A stretch of 62,000 bases of DNA from Cryptomeria japonica (lineage: Eukaryota > Streptophyta > Pinopsida > Cupressales > Cupressaceae), in the NCBI RefSeq assembly GCF_030272615.1, contig NC_081406.1, forward strand, positions 212,264,997-212,326,996, in the 5' to 3' direction. Positions 31,744-42,630 of this stretch are shown here, one piece after another (position 1 is the first letter of the stretch; every line of letters starts with the position of its first letter). The position numbers and the translations under genes were made by a program. A model generated the notes under the pieces. It did not search any database. It worked only from the letters and a program-made list of their open reading frames with translations, and was not told where the DNA came from.

Positions 31744-33081
31744 CTACATGCCGGTGGCCACCAATTCACCATCTTTTCCTTTGATTATGCAAACTCCATT
31801 CTTGAATTCTAGAGTGAGGCCACTGTCATTCAGTTGGGCAACACTCAGAAGGTTGTGTCTGAGACCATCAACCCAGTACACATTGTCAACACTACTCTTT
31901 CCATTCAGAGAGATGGACCCTCTGCCTTTGACCATGCATGATGCATCATTTCCAAAGTGAACCACACCACCATCATACTCCTCCAAGGATAGAAACTTGC
32001 TCCGGTCACCAGTCATATGGTGAGACCAGCCACTGTCAATGATCCACTCATTTGAATTATCAAACTGGGAGACAAGAGCCTTCTTGTCTGACACATCTTC
32101 TTTGACAACAACAAACACAATATCTTCATTTTCTTCATCCTTTGATTCTTCATCTATGACACCTTCATCAACTGCCACAAAATAGTTTCTCCGGTTTCCT
32201 CCTTTGAATTTCTTGAACCTTTTTGGTTTGTCCTTGTTATCGCCATTAGGACAGTTTATAGCAATATGTCCTATCCAGTTACAAGAAAAGCATTTCAAAG
32301 GTATATTACCTTTGTATTTACCAGTTCCTTTAGGAAGCTTCCTGGCAAGGAGAGCTTCAAATGCCATCAGAATCTCCTCATCATCCATTTCTCTGCTCTG
32401 TCTAGGTTCACCACTAGTGCTAGCTTCTTTTCCTTTTCTGGATGGTATAGCAGAGGCTTTAAAAGCTGATTCGGTCTTTTGAACACTGTCATCAAAACTA
32501 TTTATCTCATAGGCTATCAACTTGGCTATGATGGAGTCCAAGAATACCTTAGTCTTGTCTATTGATCTCAGCTCCTGAATAGCAGCAACCCTTATTGCAT
32601 AGACCAGCAATAGGGATCTCGGGACTTTGCTTACCATAGTGGAATCTTCTATTTTACCACCTACACTCTTGCTATCTCCAACAATTGTTTTGATTCTTAT
32701 TCCATACTGTTGAATGGTCTCACCTTCAACCATCTGCATATCTTCAAACTTCCCTCTTAGGCTTTCTTCCTTAGCCTGTTTTACATGTTCATCACCACCA
32801 TAGATATTTTCAAGAGCATCCCATACCTCTTTGGGATTTACCTTGTCCTGAACATCAATAAACTCAATGTCAGATAGACTACTAATAAGGGCTTCCATGA
32901 CTTGCCCATTTTCTTGTATCTCTCTCTTTTGGTCATCGATGAGAGTACCGGTAGGGACAACATAAACTTTCTCAACATAATTCCAGTGTTGAGCACCCAT
33001 GATTCTGATGAATATCTTCATCCTATCTTTCCATATACCAAAATTTTCCTTGTTAAACTTTGGACCTTCCCTCTTCATCAT
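31744..33081 (-). CDS. Gag and protease of element D (445 codons open)
   Basis: The longest ORF in the window. It starts MMKREGPKFNKENFGIWKDR 60 nt from the PBS, the normal copia position. Residues ~1-205 are the Gag core. A zinc knuckle CFSCNWIGHIAINC (CX2CX4HX4C) is at 264-277, after which comes a basic and then an acidic stretch. The aspartic protease has EWIIDSGWSHHMTGDRSKF with the DSG triplet at 349-351, and HFGNDASCMVKGRGSISLNG and LRHNLLSVAQLNDSGL follow. The ORF stops after ELVATGM with a TAG just before the pre-integrase domain, so Pol is cut off. Gag and the protease active site look intact. There is no frameshift between Gag and Pol, as is usual for copia. Confidence 0.88.
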   Translation of the reverse strand: MMKREGPKFNKENFGIWKDRMKIFIRIMGAQHWNYVEKVYVVPTGTLIDDQKREIQENGQVMEALISSLSDIEFIDVQDKVNPKEVWDALENIYGGDEHVKQAKEESLRGKFEDMQMVEGETIQQYGIRIKTIVGDSKSVGGKIEDSTMVSKVPRSLLLVYAIRVAAIQELRSIDKTKVFLDSIIAKLIAYEINSFDDSVQKTESAFKASAIPSRKGKEASTSGEPRQSREMDDEEILMAFEALLARKLPKGTGKYKGNIPLKCFSCNWIGHIAINCPNGDNKDKPKRFKKFKGGNRRNYFVAVDEGVIDEESKDEENEDIVFVVVKEDVSDKKALVSQFDNSNEWIIDSGWSHHMTGDRSKFLSLEEYDGGVVHFGNDASCMVKGRGSISLNGKSSVDNVYWVDGLRHNLLSVAQLNDSGLTLEFKNGVCIIKGKDGELVATGM

Positions 33082-33138
33082 TTGACTGAGATCTTCACCT
33101 AAAGCAGTTAAGCTTACAACATAGAGGACCTGGAGGAT

Positions 33139-33150
33139 GCTCTGATACCA
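33139..33150 (-). other. Primer-binding site of element D
   Basis: The minus strand reads TGGTATCAGAGC, two bases from the 5' LTR edge at 33153. Confidence 0.9.
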
Positions 33151-33152
33151 AT

Positions 33153-34680
33153 TGATAACTCAATGATGAACGAATAGTACCAAACTGGTACTGAGAGGGG
33201 GGGTGAATCAGTATAGACAAAATACTATCCTAAACCGGTTCAACGACAATTACTCCAAATGACTGGCAAACAGTGACACCGGTTTGAAACAGAGTGCAAT
33301 AGGTAAAACCCAAAACAATCATAAACCGGTTACTCACTTAGTTTTCCACTCAACTCAAAACTACACTACCATTTCACTCTTATGCATGAATAGGTAATCT
33401 ATCATCATATCTTCACAACAGCCAGTTCAACATGTTTTATTGACAGGCATAAAACACATAACCATCATATGCTTAATAGGCAATAACAAAGCATCACAAG
33501 ATAAAAGCATCACACATGACACACATATTTTTCACGTGGAAACCCAACTGGGAAAAAACATGGTGGGGATGAATATCCACAAGCTATTTTTGAACTCTTT
33601 GGAAGTCCGCTTTGTTAGGAGCCTTGTCTGGTTAAAGACATTACAAAAGGTTCTACTAGGAATCGATCCTGTTAGAGATCACCTAGTTAAGGGATGGCTA
33701 CAATACCTGGTTAAGGGTTAAACCCTGTTAAGGGTACCTTGTTAGAGGATTTTAAGAACTCAATAGCTAAAGGATTTCCAGAGCTCTCTAGCTTTCTAGA
33801 TCTCAATAACTTCGAGTTACCCTGTTAAGGGATTTACAACAATCTGGTTAAGGCTACCCTGTTAGGGGATTTTCCAACTGTTGAGGTGGTTAGAGATCAA
33901 CAGGTATTACAATGATCTGGTAATATCACTCAATGCCAATGCAGATCCGCTTAAGCTCCTCTTCACCTTCTGCACTTACACTCTGCAGGTATCACTTCTC
34001 TCCTCTGGTCTGGCAAGAATCATGTATCCCTTCCCTTGGATACTCACACACAAATTTTGCCAACTCTTTCTAAAAGAATCACAACATCAACCTTATAGGA
34101 CAATAGACAGGTTGGTAGCATAAACCCTAAACCCTAGACCTGTTAGGTTAAGGAATTCAAACGGTTCAATCCTAACCGTTGATCATAATATATTGAATGC
34201 AACAGATCTTGAATAAATCTCAAGACATTCTCCATCGTCCATTATCCATCGATTTCATGGCAACTGATAATCCATTAGACGTTTTCACCATTTACAAACT
34301 TCACACATTCCCGAGGTAGATAGGGATAGTCTTCTTCATGCAAGATCCTTCACATGCACAAGGCTGATGTGGCAACACGATCTGTTCTTTGTTATACTAC
34401 TAACTCGTCACACAAAGATCACCAATTGAGTCACACAGGCTTGAGGTACTCCAACTGGAAATCTTGAAGTGGAAACTACCTACCAACCGGTAGTCATACA
34501 ATGCTTCCATGTGCCGGTTACCATGACTACATGTCGGTTCACCTTGATCAAATATACTGCTTTACTTTGGCATATATACCGGTTCTCACATATGCCAGTT
34601 CTCTCTTCATATCACATATTGACATCAATGACAACATACAATATCATTATGTCCTCATACCGGTTCACATAATGCCAACA
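33153..34680 (-). repeat. 5' LTR of element D
   Basis: 1528 bp, the partner of 27266-28779. The TACTGA/TCAGTA hairpin (33189-33213) is preserved with a longer G run. It has an extra CATATGCCAGTTCTCACAT-like insertion near 34590 and two AAACCCT units near 34123-34137. Confidence 0.9.
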
Positions 34681-34685
34681 AATTT

Positions 34686-34843
34686 CACTTTGGCATTGTT
34701 GTCAAAGTGGGAGAAAAATTATGTGATTGAGGATTTGATTAGGTGAACCAATGGCAGGCTGAAGATGGACAACAACAAGGTGAATACTTGGTAATGTAAA
34801 CTGGGATTCCTATTCACCAATCTCAGTAGCAATCAAAGGCGTT
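34686..34843 (+). other. 3' untranslated segment of A between D and solo LTR E
   Basis: It starts CACTTTGGCATTGTTGTCAA and includes GTCAAAGTGGGAG, a PPT-like motif corresponding to the outer purine tract in D. No coding seen. Confidence 0.6.
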
Positions 34844-34848
34844 GATAT

Positions 34849-35639
34849 TGTTGGCATATGCACACTCCAATGAGACATTGTATGTGATTGAAGGTTTTGT
34901 CATTGATGGCAACCTTGCAATCTTATGGCACTGACAAAGGCATTATACTGGCATCAGCAGATCACACTCTACACCAGCACTCAAGACACTGGCACTGACA
35001 CAGAAGGAAGTATACTGGCATAGAGGCTGACATGATTTTGTTATATTATATTTTGTTTATTATTGTAAAAATGTGTAAGCTGACTTGGCAAATTGTAAAA
35101 TGACTCTTATATATAAGAGAGATCATTGTAGACATTAGATATAGGAGATATAAGCATAAAGGAAAATATTAGGTAGACCTATTGTGCGAAATATAGGTCA
35201 AGGGGTATATCTAAAGAACAGAGCAGGAACCAGTACGAAATCTGGCATTGAAGATGCTATTGTAAAGCAGTACAAGATATTGTATTTGTATAATCCTTAT
35301 TGTAAGTCAGTGAGACTTCCCATTGAGCAGTGAGCTCTAGGCAGTTGGCCTTCCTGCATGTGCAGGCCCTTATTGCAAGTAATATTCTCTTATTGGCTAG
35401 TGAGTGAATATTGTGGGTCACAAATCCCACTGAGGTTTTTCCCACACTGGGTTTCCTTGTTAAAAACTTGCGTTATGGTGTGCTTTTCATGTGGATGTTC
35501 TTGATTCTGTTTATTACATTATTTCTTGCATACCGGTACACTGTTATATTATGTTCTGCATGTTTTAAGTTAAGAAATTCCATACACCGGTCAGATACTG
35601 ATTCACCCCCCCCTCCCAGTATCTGTGGGATCCCTAACA
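34849..35639 (+). mobile_element. Solo LTR E (copia-type)
   Basis: A 791-bp LTR from TGTTGGCATATGCAC to GATCCCTAACA is flanked by perfect GATAT duplications (34844-34848 and 35640-35644), so it is a solo LTR left by recombination between the LTRs of a full element. Sense is plus, because the C-rich-loop hairpin lies at the right end. That hairpin has a perfect 9-bp stem CAGATACTG/CAGTATCTG (35592-35625). Other hairpins are AAGTC-AGTGA-GACTT (35304-35318), GAGC-AGTGA-GCTC (35325-35337), CCTGCA/TGCAGG (35353-35366) and GTGGG/CCCAC (35413-35430). Confidence 0.9.
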
Positions 35640-35663
35640 GATATTTGTATTGCCATCAATGCC

Positions 35664-35674
35664 AAAGGGGGAGA
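35664..35674 (+). other. Polypurine tract of element A
   Basis: AAAGGGGGAGA lies next to the 3' LTR and marks the plus-strand priming site. Confidence 0.85.
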
Positions 35675-35675
35675 T

Positions 35676-37104
35676 TATTGGAATTTTGAGTTTATTGGCA
35701 TTTTGCATAGAGATTTCATTAATGATATGTTGTCATTGATGTCAATTGAACCGGTAATGCTATTCATGTTATTGCTAATATTGTTTTTTTGATATTGGCT
35801 AGTAACCGGTAAGAAGAGCTTTGTGGAAGATGTTGTAAACCGGTATGTAAAGTTTATGAGTTAAACCGGTGTAAAGGGTTCAACCTTTCTATGTAATGTA
35901 GCCAGTAAACCCTATCAGCTGTTAAACCCTAACTGATCAAGTTTGTTGGTTTATTATCTGATAAGCGGTAATGATGGAGACACGTGTGATCATTGTATGA
36001 AGATATGTTCAAATTGTTTTGGCGCATTTTTTTTTGTCTAGGGAAGGAGCAAAGTGGATTGCATCTAATGCACAGCGTGTGATGAGTTACAAAGTTTGAT
36101 GAAGTGGTGATCATAGAGTGGTTAGAATTTTCTTGAAGAATGTGAAGAGATTGTCATGATTTCTAACGGTCAAGATTGTACTGACTTGTTTGTAATCTCG
36201 ATGATGAGAATTAGGTTTTTGTTGTGTTACCGACCTAATTGATTTGTATTTAAGGTCGATGAAGTTGTTTGTAAATATTGTTGGCAAGATTGATTGAAAT
36301 CAGTTGAGTGTGTAGTTGCCTAACCAGTGAATGGATCTACACTTGAAGTGAAGGTAGATTGAAGCTTAGAAGGATCTGATCAAGCAAATGAAGTTCTACT
36401 GAAACAGATCAAGAAAACCTGTTGTTTTCTAACAATTACAACATAAGTGAAATCCCTTAACTGGGTAAGCTCTAACAAGCTTGGTTACTCATTAAATCCT
36501 CTAACAAGGTGGTCTGTTAGCTTGGATTCTTAAATCCTCCAGCGAGGTTATTCCTAATAGGGTATTGTGCTTTTCATCAAGGCATATTTGTAAATCCCTT
36601 AACCGGGTGATTCCTAACCAGAATTAGTTCTTAACAAGAATTATTGTAAAGCTTTAACAGTCTTGGCTCCTAACAGGGCAAACTTCAGAAGAGTTTAGAT
36701 AGCTATCCTTGTGAGTCTCATCTCACCATGGTTTTTACCTATTTGGGTTTTCCACACATAAACATTTGTGTCAAGTGGTGAATGCTTTTGTGGTTATGAT
36801 CTTATTTGTTGATTTGGTTAACTTCTGATAAGGCATGTTAAATAGAAGCATTGAGAGATGAATATGTTGAGTTATGATTAAGCATTCTTGATGTTTACAA
36901 GATTGAAGTTGTTTACTGTTAGAGTTGTCATAATAGTTAAATCGGTTGATGTTAAGTATTCTTATGAATATTGATCTTGACTGAGATATGTTTACTTTGT
37001 GTGATTGAATTTGAGTTTGGGAACTTTGTATCAGTTTTTCAATATACTGATTCACCCCCCCTCTCAGTATTCTATCGGATACTTATTCTTTCATCATACC
37101 ATCA
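35676..37104 (+). repeat. 3' LTR of element A
   Basis: 1429 bp. It starts TATTGGAATTTTG, so the canonical TG is mutated to TA. It ends CATACCATCA without a PBS behind it and is followed by the CTATC target copy. The ATACTGA/TCAGTAT hairpin (37044-37070) is perfect here, whereas the 5' LTR has one mismatch. Several mini-hairpins differ from the 5' LTR by base changes in stem or loop. Confidence 0.9.
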
Positions 37105-37109
37105 CTATC

Positions 37110-40100
37110 AACATACTAACAACAAAATACTTATAGTAACACACAGCTTAAAATTCTTGACAGTAGTAATAAAATGATACCGAGTCTTAGAAATAACAAA
37201 GAATAAAAAAAGTCTGAACTAGAACTAGCCAAAACAAACTAATTGAGCACATTGCTCCAATCTTTAGTAAGGAACTTAAAAAGATCCTTTTAATTTCCTT
37301 CAATGTCAATATTCTTGCCTAAAACCTTTTTCTGCATGAGACACATAGAGGTAGCCAAGATTTACGTGATTCATAAGCTGAATTTGGAGAACACAATCAT
37401 TTTTTGTTCAATCTCTAACACGTTTTTTAGGGCTTCCAACTCCTATATTGTGGTCCTGCAAATGACACAATTACTCTCACTATCACCTTTGTTGTCCACC
37501 TCCTTTGGCATCACTTCCTAGGTTAGATCCAAAGCTTCATTTTTTCCACTCTGTTTAGAGCCCTTGGCGGTAGATTTTGCCAAGCTTTCAGCTTTCCATG
37601 TGCCATCTTCCACATCTTCCTCATTGTCTGTCACTTCCTCACTTTCAACAGTGTCCTCCTCCTCATATTCTTTCTCATAACCCACCAAATTTTGCTCACT
37701 AGTTGTACCCATTGAGTGCCCAACCATCTTATTGGAGTGCCTACAATTGACACTTCCACTCTTGCTCACATCCTCCCTGGTTTCCATTTGCACCTCACTG
37801 TCAACCTCAATCCGTTGTTTTTTGGTTGTAGGAGAGGGGCCTTGGGTTTTCCTTGTCTTCTCCACCCCAAAGGTGGTGGCTTGTTGTTTATTTGCCAGCA
37901 TGATAGGATTGGTGGTCATAGGGGAGCCAGGGTGAGATGTTTTTAACTGAGTAAGTAGGGAGAGGGCCTTGATCCCTTACATCATTAAAAAAAAATCAGA
38001 AGTGGGACACCAAACAACAAACTACACCATAAAAACAACCACTCACAACATACCCCTAATCAAAACTTATCAATAGTCTACATCAAAAAAATAATAGTTT
38101 GGTCCAAGCAACAAGAGCAATAGATCAAAATAACATAACATAAGCCATGAAGGCCAACAATCTTAAAGAGAGTAGAAATTAACTCTAAATAAATACTAAG
38201 CTTAAGCATAATACAAGGAAAAGCATTAATCATTCTTTCCTTAGATTTTGTCCCAAGCATTAGCCATCTTTTTAATATTAGCTTTCCAATCGTCCTCCTA
38301 CAAGGCATAGTCTTCTTCTTTCCTATTATATTTCTGCTTCTTTTTTTTAGTATCTTAGACAACTTGGATTTTCTTGAGACCACTCCCATAACTGAATTTC
38401 ACATTATGCCATTAGTTATGTGAGTTAGAGAACACATGGGATTCATAATTTCATTGTTGTCTTTTTTAGATTTCTCTTCTTGTGCCTTCAAGTCCATAAT
38501 GCAGCGTTGCATCTCTCTCATATGTTTATGTAGGATATTGTCTCTTTCCTCATTTCTGTAGTCCAGTTCAAAGTTTTTTCGCACCTTAGCAATATTCTCA
38601 TTACCCATGTTATTATACTAGTCTTTCCAGTAATCTTCTTCTACCATGTCTTCATTGGCCATTACATTTTCTTCTCCTTCCACCTCATCACCTCCTTCTA
38701 TTTCCCCTTCAACATATTCCTCTAATTTTTAGAAACCTCTTCCTCATCTAGAAGGTATTCCTCATCCAATTCCAACTTTGTAAACTTCATCTGTTTGCTT
38801 TTTTTCTTACATTTATCCTTTTATTTCATCCTTTTTGACCTCCTCTCACCTGAGACGCTTCCCTCTTTGTTTGTATTTTGATTAGGGTCTTGATCTATTT
38901 CTTCAATTACAATAACCCTATTATTTGGCTTAGGGTTTTGGTATTTTTCTTTCCTTTTCTTTGGATTGCCAATTTTGGCTTCTAAATTTTTTCATTTCTC
39001 AAGGCTAAGCTTGATTAGTTCCACATCCTCATCAAGGAGGTTGGGGATGGGAGAATCCATTCTCGAATTTTTTGCCAAAAAGCTAGCAGGCGAATTATCT
39101 TTTTCCTCTAGACTCAAGAAAGCATTTTTGGACTATATTTTAGTCTTTTTTGATTCTGAGGGTTTCTTCATGGTGTGGCCTCTACTCTCAATCAGTTCAC
39201 CTAACTAGCAGCATTGCTGGGATAAAGGAAAAGCAAGTAGTTAACATGGGGACTCTTCTGGAGTTCATGCATGCAAAGGGCACACATCAACCCTTGATGG
39301 AGGGTAAGAGAGGCTCTATTATTGATGTTGTTTCTCATTGAGGTGAAAAGAAAGTAGGCATATTTATAAATTCCTTGTGGAGAATGTGGTTTAGGAGCAA
39401 AAAGTGGCACCCATGCATAGTTGTATAGCAACCCTCTAAGGTGAAATAATTCATCATATAAAGGCTAAGAAGAGCCTATGGGGTGGGGAGATCTTCCCTT
39501 TCATAGCCATTTTAAACTAAGTTAAGTTTCTCACCTTACTCTAAAAACTTATTAATGAAGGCTTTATAATCACCCAAATTGTTTTTAACCACCTTCAATC
39601 CACTATAACTAAGGCTAGTGGCTTCCGCAATTAACGACGAAGTGACAATGGATCTAACACTACTGACTTTAACCATTCATTTAGACCAAGAATTACAAAA
39701 CCTACCAAACAAGTTTTTGTTATGAACTTTCATGGAGAGGATATAAGGAACTAACCCAACTTTGTCCAACAGGTCCCAGAGTTGTTGATTCTCTTGTAGC
39801 AATGCACAATTCCTCATTTCAGTCCTCTTCATGGATCCTTCCATTTCAGCAATGCTCAAGCTTTTCTCCTATGAAGCCTCCTTATTTATTTTCACTATAA
39901 TTAATTTGTAGTCTGGGTGAACAATACTAAATCTTTCACAAAAACTCTTATTAGAAGTTTCTCAAATTTTATCTTGCCTCTCAATAACACAAGTGTCCTT
40001 CCACATTTTCTTAGTTTAGCTATTCCGATAAAAATCATTATTGCCTATCCTTTCCATGGCTTTAAAATTTAAATTGAGCCATTGTGCTAGAAGAGGTTTT

Positions 40101-40510
40101 TGATATCCATATCTCTCCCTCATGCGGAGGTGATGAGAAATGCATATTTTTGAGTAATTAAGAGGGTTAACCATCATCATTACAAATCATGTTTCTAAAG
40201 AACCCACCTTTTTGCTTTTCTTTGAACATGACTTCAAATTTTTAGGACAATCTCTAAAATTTAAAATTTCCCTATCTTTGTACTTTAAGGAAACATTTTC
40301 CATTAATTCTATGACCATAGTACTTTCTCTATAGACATGGACAATTTTGAAATAAGGAAAACCCCTTATAGTTTTTCTTCAATCCCCCATCAATTTCCTA
40401 ATTTCCCATGACCTTGTACTTTGATCATTTAGAATTGAGACAATTAGTTCGAATCTCTCTCCAAAATCACTCTTTCCAAGTTCACATATTTAAGTCTTTT
40501 GAGTCTTTAT
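37110..40510 (-). pseudogene. Unrecognised decayed minus-strand coding region
   Basis: Several ORFs lie in the same direction: 39859-39677 (has ENQQLWDLLDKVGLVPYILS), 38608-38399 (has EERDNILHKHMREMQRCIMD, helical), 38389-38078, and 37919-37518 (133 aa, Thr/Glu-rich, with an acidic EKEYEEEDTVESEEVTDNEE segment). Between 38900 and 38610 the frame also gives a Glu-rich acidic stretch. Together they look like fragments of one charged protein, perhaps from a transposable element, but no domain is identifiable. No terminal repeats were found around it. Confidence 0.3.
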
Positions 40511-41698
40511 TGTTGGAAATATGACTTGGTGTATTGTTGTAGTTGTCATTGATGTCAAACTTGTTGTTCCGGTTTGGTTTGGAATATCTGTGGTGTAGAG
40601 TTATCTTGATGTGTTGTTGGTGTAGTTTCTGTGTTGGTTGTTTCAAAAGTTCTTGGGTCCACAATCTGTTGTTGGTGTTGAACATTATTATTATCTTCAA
40701 TGTATATAGTATCGTTATCATGGTTATGTTGGTTTTGAGGTCCGAAAACATCTTTGTGTTCTCTGGGTGTTGTGGTATTGCTCATTGCTAGTTGTGAGAT
40801 ACTATGTTTCACCTCTCCTAAGGCCAAGATATGATTTATGGAAGTGTGCTTGATTTTTTATGGGTCTCATCATAGTCTATGGAGATCTATATTTGAGTTA
40901 TTTTATTTGGAGAGTATGTTATGATTGGTAATTGCTTATATGGTTGCATTGCATGTGGATATGCTATTGGTTAGGTTTCAATGATTATGGATTGGTGAAT
41001 TAATATTTGGAAGATGTGTTTTGGTTCTCTCTTTATCTTGGAGTGGATCAACATATGTGTTTTTGGTTTGGAAAATATATTTTGATTCAGTTCAACTTGT
41101 TTTAATCTTTGATGATCTATATTGTATATATGGAATTTGGATGTTTGAGTTAGAGAATAAGTAATGAGAGAGAGTGTACATGATGTGGTGAAATGTAAAG
41201 ATTGGAGGAAGTGTGAGAAGTGAAGAAGAGTTGTGTTTGAATGACATGCAAGTTGTATTGTGGTTATGATAGAGAGTTGAGATAGAGTGTTGGTAGTTGA
41301 GACCAGAGTTGTGTGTGTTAATGTTGGTCGCTTAATGTAAAGTTCAAGGATAGCTTCATGATCAAGAGATTCTTCTTTTCAGATCACTTTTTTATATCTT
41401 TCCGTGAGTGCAGTTACCTTCAGGTTTTGCAAGTCCTCTTTGTATCTTGTCACATGAGCAATTAGCCTCAATGTACAAGTCTAGAGCAGTTAGCTCTATC
41501 TTTTTAATCATTTCATATATAATGGATATATTCTTGCGGGTAGGTGCTCACTATGGTTTTTCCCTGTTTAGGTTTTCCATGTATAAATCTTAGTGCTCAT
41601 GTGTTGGATATGTGTTGTTCATTAATTATTTATATGCTATTGTAATTATTTGTTTGGACTGATTTACCTCCTCTCTCAGTCCTTCCTTGGGTTCAACA
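40511..41698 (+). repeat. 5' LTR of element I
   Basis: 1188 bp from TGTTGGAAATATGAC to GGGTTCAACA. It has the GGACTGA/TCAGTCC hairpin (41656-41682) 16 nt from the LTR end and TAGAGC-AGTTA-GCTCTA (41482-41498). The partner is at 46474. Confidence 0.88.
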
Positions 41699-41700
41699 AT

Positions 41701-41712
41701 TGGTATCAAAGT
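41701..41712 (+). other. Primer-binding site of element I (mutated)
   Basis: TGGTATCAAAGT lies 2 nt after the LTR and differs from TGGTATCAGAGC at two positions, both transitions (G to A and C to T). Confidence 0.75.
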
Positions 41713-41756
41713 GTGGTTCCTCTTGAGTAAGCTTAATCGCTTGAGGTGGATTCGGT

Positions 41757-42590
41757 ATGGCACAAGACATTCATTACAAAGTTACAATTTGTGATGGTAC
41801 AATTTTTTTGTATTGGAAGGAGAGAATGGAGTCACATTTGGAGACATTACATAATGGAATTTGGGATATTACTCAGACTTGATATATAGAGCCACAAGGT
41901 GGTGCTAAGACTCCAGATGAGATAAAGTCAAAGGAAGCTAATGCAAAGGCTAGAGATATAATTTTGAGCTGCATAAGTAATTCAGTGTTTGGAAGAGTAA
42001 AAGGATTGAAGGAAGTTAAAGTTGTGTGGAACAAGCTATGTTTGGCATATGAAGGTGATGCAAAGACAAAGTAGGCTAGTCTAATGAATTTCAATAGAAG
42101 TATGAGTACCTAAGAATGCTTGAAGATGGATTTGAGAACTATATTTGCAGAGTGACTAATCTTGTTGATGGCATTAAATATATTAGAGGACATTTGGAGG
42201 AATGTTATGTTGTGCATAAGATATTGTTTACTTTGCCTATATCCTACAAGCCACATAGATGTTCTATACATGAGAGTAATGATCTGAGCATATATACTAT
42301 TTATTAGCTTATTGGTACCTTAGCAACCTATGAGATATAAAAAATGGAGAAAGAGAAAAGAGAAAAGTGAGAAGCAACATTTAATGTTTCAAGGTTTGAT
42401 GATCCAAAATACCATGGAGACCTAGATGAAGTGGGAGAAAATTTTGTAAGAAGATTGCATGAGGAATTGAGAAATATAAAGGTTAGTTACCTCTGAAATG
42501 TTTTTCTTGTGGTAGAATTAGAGATTATGCTTCTAATTTCAAGCACATAGAATATTATAATAGATCAAATGATGATGAGAAGAAGAACAA
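41757..42590 (+). pseudogene. Gag of element I
   Basis: The start MAQDIHYKVTICDG, then LYWKERMESHLETLHNGIWD, matches the copia Gag N-terminus. Stops follow at ITQT (about 41879), DAKTK (about 42071), MST (about 42110) and elsewhere. The zinc knuckle near 42497 reads CFSCGRIRDYASNF, where His is Tyr and the last Cys is Phe, so it cannot bind zinc normally. Confidence 0.75.
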
Positions 42591-42630
42591 GTTTAGAAGA
42601 TACAATTTCAATAGAAAGGAGAAGAAGGGA

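Larger units (their letters stand above)
27266..34680 (-). mobile_element. Copia element D, inserted in the 3' region of A
   Basis: LTRs lie at 27266-28779 and 33153-34680. The abutting 5-mers are ACTTT and AATTT (4 of 5 match); a perfect ACTTT also lies 6 nt further on the right. The element is 7415 bp, the best preserved here, with the highest LTR identity (about 96% by eye), so it is probably the youngest full copy. Gag-Pol runs from 33081 to 29025 on the minus strand with a few stops and frameshifts. It belongs to the same family as A. Confidence 0.92.
13948..37104 (+). mobile_element. Copia element A, host of three nested insertions
   Basis: LTRs at 13948-15385 and 35676-37104 bound the element. 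The flanking duplication is CTATT (13943-13947) against CTATC (37105-37109), 4 of 5 matching. Removing copia C, copia D, solo LTR E and one copy of each target duplication leaves about 7374 bp, a normal copia size and nearly that of D. Order is gag (15457-15701 and 23269-23772), protease (~24060), integrase (24570-25570), RT (25736-26683), RNase H (26804-27121), purine tract, LTR. Many stops and frameshifts show it is dead. Gag and Pol are clearly related to D. Confidence 0.9.

Noticed and set aside
32204-32482. 92-aa plus-strand ORF
   Set aside because: Antisense shadow of the Gag of element D.
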